From NCBI RefSeq assembly GCF_012767755.2, contig NZ_AP023189.1, positions 3,164,001 to 3,228,000 on the forward strand: 64,000 nucleotides of DNA, in the 5' to 3' direction. A program made the position numbers and the translations under genes. Shown piece after piece: positions 18,417 to 26,797 of this stretch. Within the stretch, counting starts at the first letter, position 1. Each line of letters opens with the position of its first letter. The notes beneath the pieces were generated by a model. The model searched no databases, was not told the origin of the DNA, and saw nothing but the letters and a program-made list of their open reading frames with translations. Source of the DNA: Pseudomonas tohonis. GTDB lineage: Bacteria > Pseudomonadota > Gammaproteobacteria > Pseudomonadales > Pseudomonadaceae.

Positions 18417-19735
18417 GCGGCCTGGCGCTGGGGCTGATCGCGCTGGCGATCACCATGACCCTGTTGCTGCTGCGGGTGCACATCGGCCTGACCATGCTGG
18501 TCGGCGGCGCGGCGTGCTTCTGGGCGGTCAACGACGGCGACCTGTCGAGCCTGCTGTTCACCCTCAACGACCTGGCCTATTCGCGCCTGTCCAACTACGA
18601 CCTGGCGGTGATCCCGCTGTTCGTGATGATGGGCCAGTTCGCCACCCACGGCGGCCTGTCGCGCTCGATCTTCCGCTGCGCCTCGGCCTTCATCGGCCAC
18701 TGGAAGGGCGGCATGGGCATGTCCGCCATCGGCGCCTGTGCGGGCTTCGGCGCCATCTGCGGCTCCTCCCTGGCCACCGCGGCGACCATGAGCCACGTGG
18801 CGCTGCCCGAGCTGCGCCGGCACAACTATTCCGGGCGCCTGGCCACCGCGACCGTGGCGGCCGGCGGCACCCTGGGCATCCTCATCCCGCCGTCGGTGCC
18901 GCTGATCATCTATGCGGTGCTGACCCAGGAATCCATCGCCAAGCTCTTCGTCGCCGCCGTGGTGCCGGGGGTGATCGCCATCATCGGCTACGTGCTGGTG
19001 CTGCGGATCATGGTGGCGCGGGACGAGTCCCAGGCCACCGTCTCGCCCAGGGCGTCGCTGGCCGAGCGCGGCCGCGCGCTGGTCAACGTGCTGCCGGTGA
19101 TCGGCGTGTTCCTGGTGGTGATCGTCGGCATCTACGGCGGCTGGGCCAACCCCACCGAGGCGGCCTCCATCGGCGCGGCGGCCTGCGGCGTCCTCGCCGT
19201 CACCCAGGGCGGCATGCGCTGGAAGGGCATGCGCGCCAGCCTGCTGGGCACGGCGGAAACCTCGGCGATGATCTTCCTCGTGCTGCTGGGCGCAGACCTG
19301 CTCAACTCTGGCCTCGCGCTGACCCAGATGCCGGGCGAGCTGGCGGCCTGGGTGATCGGCAGCGGCCTGGCACCGATGCTGGTGCTGGTGATCATCCTCG
19401 GCCTGTACCTGGCGCTGGGCTGCGTGATGGATTCGCTGGCGATGATCCTGCTGACCATCCCGATCTTCTACCCGATGATCATGGGCCTGGATTTCTTCGG
19501 CCTGAGCGAGTCCGACAAGTCCATCTGGTTCGGCATCCTCGCGCTGATGGTGGTGGAGATCGGCCTGATCCATCCGCCCCTGGGCATGAACCTGTTCATC
19601 GTCCAGCGCGCCGCCGGCGACGTGCCCTACGGCGAGACCGCCAGGGGCATCGTGCCGTTCCTCTGCTCGGACCTGGCGCGCATCGTCCTGCTGGTGGCCT
19701 TCCCGGGCCTGAGCCTGTGGCTGCTGAGCCTCTGA
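18413..19735 (+). CDS. dctM: TRAP transporter large permease (DctM)
   Basis: 440 aa, the usual DctM length (about 430), with twelve predicted membrane segments. Conserved DctM blocks include IPLFVMMGQFATHGGLSRSIF, GFGAICGSSLATAATMS, TLGILIPPSVPLIIYA and the C-terminal HPPLGMNLFI. The start overlaps dctQ by four bases, typical of TRAP operons. It carries the sodium-coupled translocation pathway. A hairpin pair follows the stop at 19753-19835. Confidence 0.9.
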   Translation: MSGLALGLIALAITMTLLLLRVHIGLTMLVGGAACFWAVNDGDLSSLLFTLNDLAYSRLSNYDLAVIPLFVMMGQFATHGGLSRSIFRCASAFIGHWKGGMGMSAIGACAGFGAICGSSLATAATMSHVALPELRRHNYSGRLATATVAAGGTLGILIPPSVPLIIYAVLTQESIAKLFVAAVVPGVIAIIGYVLVLRIMVARDESQATVSPRASLAERGRALVNVLPVIGVFLVVIVGIYGGWANPTEAASIGAAACGVLAVTQGGMRWKGMRASLLGTAETSAMIFLVLLGADLLNSGLALTQMPGELAAWVIGSGLAPMLVLVIILGLYLALGCVMDSLAMILLTIPIFYPMIMGLDFFGLSESDKSIWFGILALMVVEIGLIHPPLGMNLFIVQRAAGDVPYGETARGIVPFLCSDLARIVLLVAFPGLSLWLLSL

Positions 19736-19752
19736 TCGACCTGGCGTCCTGA

Positions 19753-19835
19753 GTGGGCCCTCGCGTTCGCGAGGGTGACGGTCATGCAAAGCGTCCGTAC
19801 CCGACCCTGTCATCCCCGCGAACGCGGGGACCCAC
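19753..19835. repeat. Paired inverted hairpins (BIME-like element)
   Basis: Two perfect hairpins, CCCTCGCG/CGCGAGGG (19758-19775) and CCCCGCG/CGCGGGG (19814-19829), sit inside outer arms GTGGG (19753) and CCCAC (19835). The whole is a large inverted repeat between dctM and the following MFS gene. It can act as a transcript boundary although it has no U-run. Confidence 0.8.
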
Positions 19836-19881
19836 TGCACAGCCCGGCGCCTCACCCATCCGAACGACACCCAGGAACCCC

Positions 19882-21051
19882 ATGACCGCCAACCCCAAGC
19901 GCCTGATCCTGCTGCTCGCCGCCCTGGTGGCCTTCGGGCCGCTGTCCATCGACATGTACCTGCCCAGCCTGCCGCTGATCGCCGATGACCTGGGGGCGCC
20001 GGAGGCGCGGGTGCAGTTGACCATCGGCGTGTTCCTCGCCGGGCTGTGCCTCGGGATGCTGGCCTACGGGCCGCTGTCGGACCGCTTCGGCCGGCGGCGC
20101 CTGCTGCTGGGCGGCATCGCTCTCTACCTGGCGGCCAGCCTGGGGTGCGCGCTTGCGGGCGAGGTCGAGCACCTGCTGGCCTGGCGCCTGCTGCAGGCCC
20201 TGGGCGGTGCGGCGGCATCGGTGCTGACGCGGGCCATCGTGCGTGACCTGTTCCCGCTGGGCGATGCGGCGCGGGTGCTGTCGCTGATGCACCTGGTGAC
20301 CATGTTCGCCACCCTGGTGGCGCCGCTGCTGGGCGGCTACCTGATGCTGCTCGCCGGCTGGCGCTCGCTGTTCCTGCTGCTGATGGCCTTCGCCGGGCTG
20401 TGCCTGGCGGCGGTGGCGCTGAAGATTCCCGAGACCCACCCGCCCCAGGCGCGCAGCCATTCCCTGGCGGCGGCCTTCATCGCCTATGGGCACCTGGCGC
20501 TGCGGCCACGGGCGCTGGGCTACATCCTCTGCATGGGGTCGTGCTTCGCCGGGATGTTCGCCTTCATCACGGCCTCGCCCTTCGTCTACATCGGCCACTT
20601 CGGCGTCTCGCCCCAGGGGTATGGCTGGCTGTTCGGCCTGAACATCGCCGGCATCATCGTCGCCACCGCCGCCAATGCGCGACTGGTGGGGCGGCTGGGG
20701 CCGCGCCGGTTGCTGTTCCTCGGCGCGCTGGTGGCGGCGACGGCGGGGGCCGCGCTGGCACTGCTGGTCACGCTCGGCCTGGGCGGGCTGCCGGCGATCG
20801 TCGTTTGCGTGGTGCTCTACGTCAGCGTCACCGGGATGCTCGGCGCCAACTGCCTGGCCTCGCTGCTCGCCGAGTTCCCCCAGCGGGCCGGCGCGGCGGC
20901 GGGACTGGCGGTGGCGACCCAGTTCGGCCTGGGCACGGCGGCCAGCGCGCTGGTGGGCAGCTTCTACGACGGTACGCCGCTGCCGATGGCGCTGGTGATG
21001 GGCGGCTGCGGAGCCGGTTGCCTGCTGGCGGCGCTGTTCGCCCGGCGCTGA
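19882..21051 (+). CDS. Bcr/CflA-family MFS drug exporter
   Basis: 389 aa from MTANPKRLILLLAALV; the longer frame upstream crosses the hairpin element. Twelve membrane segments are predicted. The Bcr/CflA signature FGPLSIDMYLPSLPLIADDL lies near residue 20, GPLSDRFGRRRLLLGG is the MFS motif A, and RALGGAAASVLTRAIVRDLF-like sequence covers TM4-5. Family members export drugs, sulfonamides or amino acids. It follows the TRAP operon on the same strand, so it may share that transcript in part, but a link to HPA is not shown. Confidence 0.85.
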   Translation: MTANPKRLILLLAALVAFGPLSIDMYLPSLPLIADDLGAPEARVQLTIGVFLAGLCLGMLAYGPLSDRFGRRRLLLGGIALYLAASLGCALAGEVEHLLAWRLLQALGGAAASVLTRAIVRDLFPLGDAARVLSLMHLVTMFATLVAPLLGGYLMLLAGWRSLFLLLMAFAGLCLAAVALKIPETHPPQARSHSLAAAFIAYGHLALRPRALGYILCMGSCFAGMFAFITASPFVYIGHFGVSPQGYGWLFGLNIAGIIVATAANARLVGRLGPRRLLFLGALVAATAGAALALLVTLGLGGLPAIVVCVVLYVSVTGMLGANCLASLLAEFPQRAGAAAGLAVATQFGLGTAASALVGSFYDGTPLPMALVMGGCGAGCLLAALFARR

Positions 21052-21060
21052 GCGGGACGG

Positions 21061-22269
21061 TTACGCCGTGTTCCTGCGTTGATAGCGGGCCAGCCACAGG
21101 CAGTAGCCGAGCAGCAGCGTGCCCCCCAGGGCCAGTACCGGCGGCGCGCCGAGGTGCGAGGCGAGCAGGCCGGCAGCGAGGCCGCCCAGGGCGTCGAAGC
21201 CGAAGCGGGTGGAGGTGTAGAGCGCCACGACACGGCCGCGCAAGGCCTCCGGGGCGCTGCTCTGCAGGATGATGTTGGTGCCGACGTTGCTGCAGGAGAT
21301 GCCGAAGCCGAGCACCGCCATGGCCGCCAGCGACAGCGGCAGGTGGCTGCTCCAGGCGAAGACCAGCATGGCCAGGCTGCAGGCGGCGGAGGAGAGCAGG
21401 ATCAGCCGCGACAGGGCGCTGCCGCCGGAGTGACTGGCGAGCACGATGCTCGACAGCAGCGAGCCGGCACCGGCCGCGCCCCAGAGCCAGCCGAGGGTGG
21501 TGGCGTCGCCGCCGAAGATGTCCTTGGCGAACACCGGCAGCAGCACCACGTAGCTCGACGCGGTGAGGTTCAGGGCCAATACGCTGAGGATCATCAGGCG
21601 GATCTTCGGGTCGCGTCGCGCGTATTCCAGCCCCTCGCCGAAGACGTTGCGGAACGAGCCCGCCGCCCTTGGCGTCGGCGCCATGCGCACCCACAGCAGC
21701 CCGGTCATCAACGCCAGGTAAGACACGGCGTTGAGGGCGAAGCACACCGCCTCGCTGACGAAGCCGAGCAGCAGCCCGGCCAGCGGCGGGCCGATGAAGC
21801 GCGAGAGGGTGAAGAGCATGGCGTTCAGGGCCAGGGCGTTGGGCAGGTCCGCACGGTCGTCGACGAACTGGCTGAGCAGCGACTGGCGCAGCGGCGTGTC
21901 CACCGCGTTGAGCACGCCGAGCAGGGCGGCCATGGCCACCAGCAGGGTCGGGCCGATCATCCCGCTCGCGGTGAGCGCCGCCAGGCTCAGGGCCTGCAGG
22001 CCGAGCAGTCCTTCGACGACGATCAGCAGGCGGCGCTTGTCGTGGCGGTCGATCCAGGCACCGGCGAAGGGGCCGACCAGCAACTGCGGCAGCAGGGCGG
22101 CGCAGGTGGTGACGCCGAGCAGCGCGGCGGAGCCGGTGAGGCGATAGACCAGCCAGGCCAGCGCCACCTGCTGGATCCAGGTGCCGAGGGTGGAAATGCA
22201 ATGACCGGTGAAATAGAGGCGGAAGTTGCGATGGCGCAGGGCACGCAGGGCGTTGGGCAGCTGGATCAT
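21061..22269 (-). CDS. MFS transporter of the MFS_3 (EntS-like) group
   Basis: 402 aa with twelve predicted membrane segments. The start LPNALRALRHRNFRLYFTGHCISTLGTWIQQVALAWLVY is characteristic of MFS_3 efflux proteins such as EntS and macrolide exporters; AWIDRHDKRRLLI is motif A. It converges on the Bcr/CflA gene with a ten-base gap. It is divergent from the HPA hydroxylase operon, and the HpaR-like operator at 22336 lies 66 bases before its ATG. It could export an aromatic intermediate; that is inference. Confidence 0.82.
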   Translation of the reverse strand: MIQLPNALRALRHRNFRLYFTGHCISTLGTWIQQVALAWLVYRLTGSAALLGVTTCAALLPQLLVGPFAGAWIDRHDKRRLLIVVEGLLGLQALSLAALTASGMIGPTLLVAMAALLGVLNAVDTPLRQSLLSQFVDDRADLPNALALNAMLFTLSRFIGPPLAGLLLGFVSEAVCFALNAVSYLALMTGLLWVRMAPTPRAAGSFRNVFGEGLEYARRDPKIRLMILSVLALNLTASSYVVLLPVFAKDIFGGDATTLGWLWGAAGAGSLLSSIVLASHSGGSALSRLILLSSAACSLAMLVFAWSSHLPLSLAAMAVLGFGISCSNVGTNIILQSSAPEALRGRVVALYTSTRFGFDALGGLAAGLLASHLGAPPVLALGGTLLLGYCLWLARYQRRNTA

Positions 22270-22335
22270 CGAGGGCGTTCGGGCTGGGCTTGGGGGCTGG
22301 GTTCTCGGCGGTGAATGCTAAAGCAAAAGATGGAT

Positions 22336-22350
22336 CGTTAATACATTAAT
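22336..22350. promoter_or_regulatory. Candidate HpaR-type operator before the HPA hydroxylase
   Basis: CGTTAATACATTAAT is the exact reverse complement of the TRAP-promoter element at 16780-16794. It lies in the 278-bp divergent region, 66 bases before the MFS gene and 197 before the hydroxylase gene. Confidence 0.6.
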
Positions 22351-22395
22351 TGTTCGTGGGCGGCGGTGTTGCCGGAAATCGGCGATTCGCCATGG

Positions 22396-22424
22396 AAAGT
22401 GCAATCGAGTATCCGGAACGTGCA
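22396..22424. promoter_or_regulatory. 21-bp-spaced direct repeat, possible HpaA site
   Basis: AAAGTGCA (22396-22403) and AACGTGCA (22417-22424) repeat with exactly 21 bp between equivalent bases, two helical turns. AraC/XylS proteins typically bind such direct repeats. It lies between the operator at 22336 and the hydroxylase gene. Assignment to HpaA is inference from context. Confidence 0.4.
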
Positions 22425-22474
22425 TTTTTAGCCCGGCACCACCTCTTCATAATGACCCCAGGCCACCGCCATGG

Positions 22475-22492
22475 GCCCTTTCACCAAAGGGC
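22475..22492 (+). other. Hairpin in the hydroxylase leader
   Basis: GCCCTTT / AAAGGGC forms a perfect 7-bp stem with a CACC loop, 55 bases before the C2 gene. No U-run follows. It may lie in the 5' untranslated region. Confidence 0.4.
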
Positions 22493-22547
22493 GCCAGGGC
22501 TTCTCCCGAACGGTGGCGACTAACAATAAATAGACTGGGTATCCCGC

Positions 22548-23720
22548 ATGAAAAAGCCAAATCCTCTGCTCGCCGACCTCCGTGCCATCCTGCCCGCCAT
22601 CGCTGCCAACGCCGCCCGCGCGGAGCAGGAGCGCATGGTGCCGGCCGAGAACATCGCCCTGCTCAAGGGCATCGGCATGCACCGTGCCCTCCAGCCCAAG
22701 GCCTATGGCGGCCTGGAGGTCTCCCTGCCGGAATTCGCCGACTGCGTGGTCGCCCTGGCCGGCGCCTGCGGGGGCACTGCCTGGGCCTTCAGCCTGCTGT
22801 GCACCCACAGCCACCAGCTGGCGATGTTCTCCAAGCGCCTGCAGGACGAGATCTGGGGCGAGAACCCGGACGCCACCGCGAGCAGCAGCATCGCGCCGTT
22901 CGGCAAGGCGCAGAACGTCGAGGGCGGCATCATCCTCAACGGCGAGCTGGGCTGGAGCAGCGGTTGCGACCATGCCGAATGGGCCATCGTCGGCTTCCGC
23001 CGCCCGGCGGGCGAGGGCGAGCCGCCGGTCTACTGCTTCGGCGTGGTGCCCCGCGCCGACTACGAGATCCGTGACGACTGGTTCGTCGCCGGCATGCGCA
23101 GCAGTGGCACCAAGACCCTGATCCTCAAGGACGTGTTCATCCCCGACCACCGTATCGAGGCGGCCAAGGACATGATGGAAGGCCGCTCCGCCGGCTTCGA
23201 CCTGTACCCGGACAGCAAGATCTTCTACGCCCCCTATCGCCCGTACTTCGCCAGCGGCTTCGCGGCCATCAGCCTGGGCGTCGCCGAGCGCATGCTGGTG
23301 GCGTTCGCCGAGAAGACGAAGAACCGCGTGCGCGCCTACACCGGCGTCAGCGTCGGCACCGCCACCCCGGCGCTGATGCGCCTGGCCGAGTCCACCCACC
23401 AGGTCGCCGCTGCCCGTGCCTTCCTGGAGAAGACCTGGCAGGAGCACGCCGAGCACGGTGAGCGCCATCAGTACCCGGATCGCCAGACCCTGGCCTTCTG
23501 GCGCACCAACCAGGCCTATGCGGTGAAGATGTGCATCCAGGCGGTGGATCGCCTGTTCGAGGCCGCCGGCGGCACCGCCTGGTTCGAGTCCAACGAGATG
23601 CAGCGCCTGTTCCGCGACGCCCACATGACCGGCGCCCACGCCTACACCGACTACGACGTGTGCGCGCAGATCCTCGGTCGCGAACTGATGGGCCTCGAAC
23701 CCGACCCGAGCATGGTCTGA
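22548..23720 (+). CDS. p-Hydroxyphenylacetate 3-hydroxylase, oxygenase component (C2 type)
   Basis: 390-aa flavin-dependent monooxygenase of the acyl-CoA dehydrogenase fold (group D), like the C2 component of Acinetobacter baumannii HPA hydroxylase (about 420 aa) and unlike the 520-aa E. coli HpaB. Visible family blocks are LLCTHSHQLAMF, GWSSGCDHAEWAI with an active-site Ser, GMRSSGTKTLILKDVFIP and the C-terminal HMTGAHAYTDYD with the catalytic-region His. It uses reduced FMN or FAD and O2 to convert HPA to 3,4-dihydroxyphenylacetate, the substrate of HpaD. The partner reductase gene follows 66 bp later. Confidence 0.87.
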   Translation: MKKPNPLLADLRAILPAIAANAARAEQERMVPAENIALLKGIGMHRALQPKAYGGLEVSLPEFADCVVALAGACGGTAWAFSLLCTHSHQLAMFSKRLQDEIWGENPDATASSSIAPFGKAQNVEGGIILNGELGWSSGCDHAEWAIVGFRRPAGEGEPPVYCFGVVPRADYEIRDDWFVAGMRSSGTKTLILKDVFIPDHRIEAAKDMMEGRSAGFDLYPDSKIFYAPYRPYFASGFAAISLGVAERMLVAFAEKTKNRVRAYTGVSVGTATPALMRLAESTHQVAAARAFLEKTWQEHAEHGERHQYPDRQTLAFWRTNQAYAVKMCIQAVDRLFEAAGGTAWFESNEMQRLFRDAHMTGAHAYTDYDVCAQILGRELMGLEPDPSMV

Positions 23721-23786
23721 CCGGCTCCGCCTCCACCCCGATCGTCCACCTGCCAGCCGGGCGTTGCCCGGCTGCGAGGATTCGCC

Positions 23787-24731
23787 ATGACCCAACAGAA
23801 CAATGAAGCGGGCTTCGACCCGCGTGCCTTCCGCCGTGCCCTGGGCAATTTCGCCACCGGAGTGACCGTCATGACCGCCGCCGCCGACGGGCGCCGCGTG
23901 GGTATGACCGCCAACAGCTTCAACTCGGTGTCGCTGGACCCGCCGCTGGTGCTCTGGAGCATCGACAAGCGCGCCACCAGCCACGAGGTGTTTTCCCGTG
24001 CCGGGCACTTCGCGGTGAACGTGCTGGCCGCCGACCAGATCGACATTTCCAACCAGTTCGCCCGCCCCAGCGAGGACCGTTTCGCCGGGCTGCGCGTGGA
24101 GGAGGGCGCCGGTGGTGCGCCGCTGCTGGAGGAGTGTGCCGCGCGCTTCGAGTGCGAGAAGTACCAGGAGCTGGACGGCGGTGATCACTGGATCCTGATC
24201 GGCAAGGTCGTCGCCTTCGACGATTTCGGTCGCGCGCCGCTGCTCTATCATCAGGGTGCCTATTCGGCGGTGCTGCCCCATCCGCGGCTGCTGAAGAAGA
24301 ACGAGGCGGCCACCCGTACCGCCTTCCAGGGGCGCCTCAGCCACAACCTCTACTACCTGATGACCCAGGCGGTGCGCAGCTACCAGGAGGACTACCAGCC
24401 GCGGCAGCTCGCCACCGGCCTGCGCACCAGCGAGGCGCGCATGCTGATGGTGCTGGAGAAGGACGCCAGCCTGGACATGGCCGCGCTGCAGCAACTGGTG
24501 GCGATGCCGACGCGGGAGATCGAGGCGGCGGTGGATACGCTGACCCGCAAGGGCATGCTCTGCGGCGATGCCAGCGGTTGCAGCCTGACCCCGGTGGGCA
24601 TGGACCAGGCGGAAACCCTCTGGGAGATCGCCGAGCAGCAGCAGGAACGGGTGTTCTCGCGCTTCAGCGAACAGCAGATCGAGGCGTTCAGGGACGTGCT
24701 GCGGGCCATCGCCTGCCTCGGCGAGGCCTGA
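23787..24731 (+). CDS. p-Hydroxyphenylacetate 3-hydroxylase, flavin reductase component (C1 type) with MarR-like tail
   Basis: 314 aa, almost the length of A. baumannii C1 (315). Residues 1 to about 165 are a flavin reductase domain (RALGNFATGVTVMTA, GMTANSFNSVSLDPPLVLWSI, FAVNVLAADQ, LEECAARFECEK). Residues 190-314 are a MarR-like winged-helix segment (TGLRTSEARMLMVLEKDASLDMAALQQLV, EIEAAVDTLTRKGML). In the Acinetobacter enzyme this tail binds HPA and speeds NADH-driven flavin reduction, coupling flavin supply to substrate. The E. coli HpaC (170 aa) lacks it. It forms an operon with the oxygenase. Confidence 0.88.
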   Translation: MTQQNNEAGFDPRAFRRALGNFATGVTVMTAAADGRRVGMTANSFNSVSLDPPLVLWSIDKRATSHEVFSRAGHFAVNVLAADQIDISNQFARPSEDRFAGLRVEEGAGGAPLLEECAARFECEKYQELDGGDHWILIGKVVAFDDFGRAPLLYHQGAYSAVLPHPRLLKKNEAATRTAFQGRLSHNLYYLMTQAVRSYQEDYQPRQLATGLRTSEARMLMVLEKDASLDMAALQQLVAMPTREIEAAVDTLTRKGMLCGDASGCSLTPVGMDQAETLWEIAEQQQERVFSRFSEQQIEAFRDVLRAIACLGEA

Positions 24732-24755
24732 GCCGTCGGGGCGGCCAGGCGCGCG

Positions 24756-24947
24756 TCAGACGGCGTCGCGCATGGCGCGCAGGTCCAGGGCGTCCTGGTT
24801 CATGCGCTGGATGACGATGAACAGTTGCTGGCGCAGGGACTCGTCGCCGATTCGGTCGGCGGCGCGCATCACGGCGATGGCGGCGTCCTCGTTGTGGATG
24901 GCGACTCTTTCCAGGTTCTTGCGCAGATCTCTTGCAACGCGTGTCAC
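24756..24947 (-). CDS. Small conserved-type hypothetical protein
   Basis: 63 aa if translation begins at the GTG at 24945-24947, which has a GAGG sequence eight bases upstream; the longer open frame to 25094 would run through a strong terminator and is unlikely. The sequence VTRVARDLRKNLERVAIHNEDAAIAVMRAADRIGDESLRQQL is charged and helical with no signal peptide or membrane segment. It converges on the flavin reductase gene. No function can be assigned. Confidence 0.55.
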   Translation of the reverse strand: MTRVARDLRKNLERVAIHNEDAAIAVMRAADRIGDESLRQQLFIVIQRMNQDALDLRAMRDAV

Positions 24948-25042
24948 GGGTTCGGCCTCGGGGAAAACTGTGCGCAGCCTAGGGGAGGAATGTTGCGCTG
25001 TGGTTGCAGCGCTCCTGGCTGGCGGTGAAGGATGTTCCAGGC

Positions 25043-25071
25043 AAAAAAAAACCGACCTGCAAGAGGTCGGT
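25043..25071 (-). terminator. Strong intrinsic terminator on the minus strand
   Basis: ACCGACCT / AGGTCGGT forms a perfect 8-bp stem with a GCAAG loop; read leftward it is followed by nine U. No minus-strand gene lies between it and the rightward gene at 25503, so the transcript it ends must begin within about 430 bp. Confidence 0.85.
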
Positions 25072-25180
25072 CCATGCCCAGGCGGGCCTGCCAATCAGAA
25101 GCATTCTGCATGCATCCATCTGCCGTTGGATGCAGGGCCATCATCGTGGGGCTGGATGACGGTTTCATGTCGTACCTGTG
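25072..25180 (-). ncRNA. Candidate small RNA ending at the orphan terminator
   Basis: The region immediately upstream of the leftward terminator has no supported coding sequence: the overlapping 74-codon frame starting at 25168 reads through the terminator and has no homology recognised. A short RNA of roughly 100-150 nt is the simplest explanation of the terminator. The 5' end and any promoter could not be fixed by eye. The boundary given is approximate. Confidence 0.3.
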
Positions 25181-25189
25181 ACGTTTTCG

Positions 25190-25412
25190 TTGGCTCTGTC
25201 TGCGTCAGCTGTCTTGACCTGAGGCGAAGCCTCATGCGCGGTGTTTTCCGGGCATTCATGACGCCCTGTAACGCCCCGCCCCGTGGGTTTCGCTTCGCTC
25301 TACGCCACCCTACGGGAGCCGTTGCGCGCCGGGCCTGATGCGCACGGCGATGAAGAGGCAGGCGAGGAGGTTGGAGCAGCGGCCAGACGCCCCTTTCGGG
25401 AGGCCGGGCGCT
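25190..25412. repeat. Decayed left part of the MITE-like element
   Basis: TTGGCTCTGTCTGCGTCAGCTGT at 25190 matches the left terminal repeat of the 43456-43955 element. Further matches follow in the same order: GTGGGTTTCGCTTCGCTCTAC near 25283, TGATGCGCAC near 25337, and CAGCGGCCAGACGCCCCTTTC near 25378. Homology ends near 25412 and no right terminal repeat is found, so this is a truncated or decayed copy. Confidence 0.75.
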
Positions 25413-25502
25413 GCCGGGCCGGTCGGTATTGGGGCGCCTTCGTGAACCACGGGCAGGCTTCAGGTAGCATCGGCTGCTTCGACGATCCTGGCCCGCCTCG
25501 CA

Positions 25503-26684
25503 ATGAACAAAGACGATATTTCGAAATTCGACATCAGCACCCAGCTGACCATGCTCGGCCGCGACCCGGCGGAGCAGTTCGGCTTCGTCAACGCGCCGCT
25601 CTACAAGGGCTCGACCATCATCTACAAGACGCTGGACGACATCGAGGCCCGGCGCAGCCGCTTCTCCTACGGCACGGCGGGGTCGCCGACCATCGCCCAC
25701 CTGGAGGACGCCTGGACCCAGCTGACCGGCGCCGAGGGCACCGTGCTGTCGTCCTCGGGCCTGGGCGCCGTGGCCCTGGCGCTGTTCAGCACCACCAAGG
25801 CGGGCGACCACATCCTGGTGCCCGACAGCGTCTACCGGCCGACGCGCAACTTCTGCAACCAGATGCTGGCCCGCTACGGTGTGACCACCACCTACTACGA
25901 CCCGATGATCGGCGCCGACATCGAGCGCCTGATCGGGCCGAACACCAGCACCCTGTTCCTCGAGGCGCCGGGCTCCCAGACCTTCGAGGTGCAGGACGTC
26001 CCGGCGATGGTCGCGATCGCCCGCCGTCACGGCGTGAAGACCATCCTCGACAACACCTGGGCCACGCCGATCTTCTTCCGTGGCCACGACCACGGCATCG
26101 ACCTGACCGTGGAGGCCGGCACCAAGTACCTGGGCGGCCACTCCGACATCCTGCTCGGCCTGGTGACGGCCAACCAGGCCTGCTGGCCGGCGTTGCGCGC
26201 CACCTACGACGCCATGTCGATGCTGCCCGGTGCGGAGGATTGCATGCAGGCGCTGCGTGGCATGCGCACGCTGTTCCTGCGGCTCAAGGAGGCGGAGCGG
26301 CGGGGCCTGGAGCTGGCCCGCTGGCTGAGCGAGCGCCCCGAGGTCTCCCGCGTGCTGCACCCGGCCTTCGAGAGCTGCCCGGGGCACGCCCACTGGAAGC
26401 GTGATTTCAAGGGGTCGTCCGGGCTGTTCTCCATCGTGCTGGCCCCCGGCTACAGCCGCGACGGCCTGGCGGCGATGCTCGACAACCTGTCGATCTTCAG
26501 CATGGGCTTCTCCTGGGGCGGCTACGAGAGCCTGGTGATCCCCTTCGATTGCCGCACCTACCGCACCGCGACGCACTGGCAGGCGGAAGGTTTCGCCCTG
26601 AGGCTGCAGGTCGGCCTGGAGGACATGGACGACCTGAAGAACGACCTGGCGCGCGGCTTCGAGCGCCTCGCCGCCGCCAGCTGA
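25503..26684 (+). CDS. metC: Cystathionine beta-lyase-like PLP enzyme
   Basis: 393 aa, Cys/Met metabolism PLP family, with the Schiff-base Lys at position 208 ([12 protein letters not shown]), the [13 protein letters not shown] phosphate-binding region near 85 and ILDNTWATP near 183. MetC cleaves cystathionine to homocysteine, pyruvate and ammonia, and related enzymes desulfurate cysteine. The sequence [19 protein letters not shown] and overall length agree with bacterial MetC. It is a lone rightward gene; a clear Shine-Dalgarno sequence is not visible. Cystathionine gamma-lyase activity is a less likely alternative. Confidence 0.82.
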   Translation: MNKDDISKFDISTQLTMLGRDPAEQFGFVNAPLYKGSTIIYKTLDDIEARRSRFSYGTAGSPTIAHLEDAWTQLTGAEGTVLSSSGLGAVALALFSTTKAGDHILVPDSVYRPTRNFCNQMLARYGVTTTYYDPMIGADIERLIGPNTSTLFLEAPGSQTFEVQDVPAMVAIARRHGVKTILDNTWATPIFFRGHDHGIDLTVEAGTKYLGGHSDILLGLVTANQACWPALRATYDAMSMLPGAEDCMQALRGMRTLFLRLKEAERRGLELARWLSERPEVSRVLHPAFESCPGHAHWKRDFKGSSGLFSIVLAPGYSRDGLAAMLDNLSIFSMGFSWGGYESLVIPFDCRTYRTATHWQAEGFALRLQVGLEDMDDLKNDLARGFERLAAAS

Positions 26685-26797
26685 TCCGCTTCATCGGGTG
26701 GGCGCGGGGGCAGGCTCGTGCGTTGCGCCACCTGCCAGAAGCCATCCGACGCATGGCGGGAAATCAACCCGGCGATGGGCGGTCGGAGCTTTGGAGG

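Larger units (their letters stand above)
24948..25502. other. Gene-free gap with terminator and repeat fragment
   Basis: 555 bp without a convincing protein gene. It holds a strong leftward terminator (25043-25071), about 120 bp of unassigned sequence that could give a small RNA, and a decayed left portion of the MITE-like element found intact at 43456 (25190 to about 25412). The remainder up to the next gene shows no recognised feature. Confidence 0.7.

Noticed and set aside
23787..24731. A separate MarR regulator gene fused by misreading to the flavin reductase
   Set aside because: The frame is continuous and the total length equals the known C1 reductase with its own MarR-like domain, so this is the natural architecture.
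25095..26576. Leftward protein gene that would explain the terminator at 25043
   Set aside because: The frame is the antisense of metC with no ribosome site or homology, so a small RNA is preferred.
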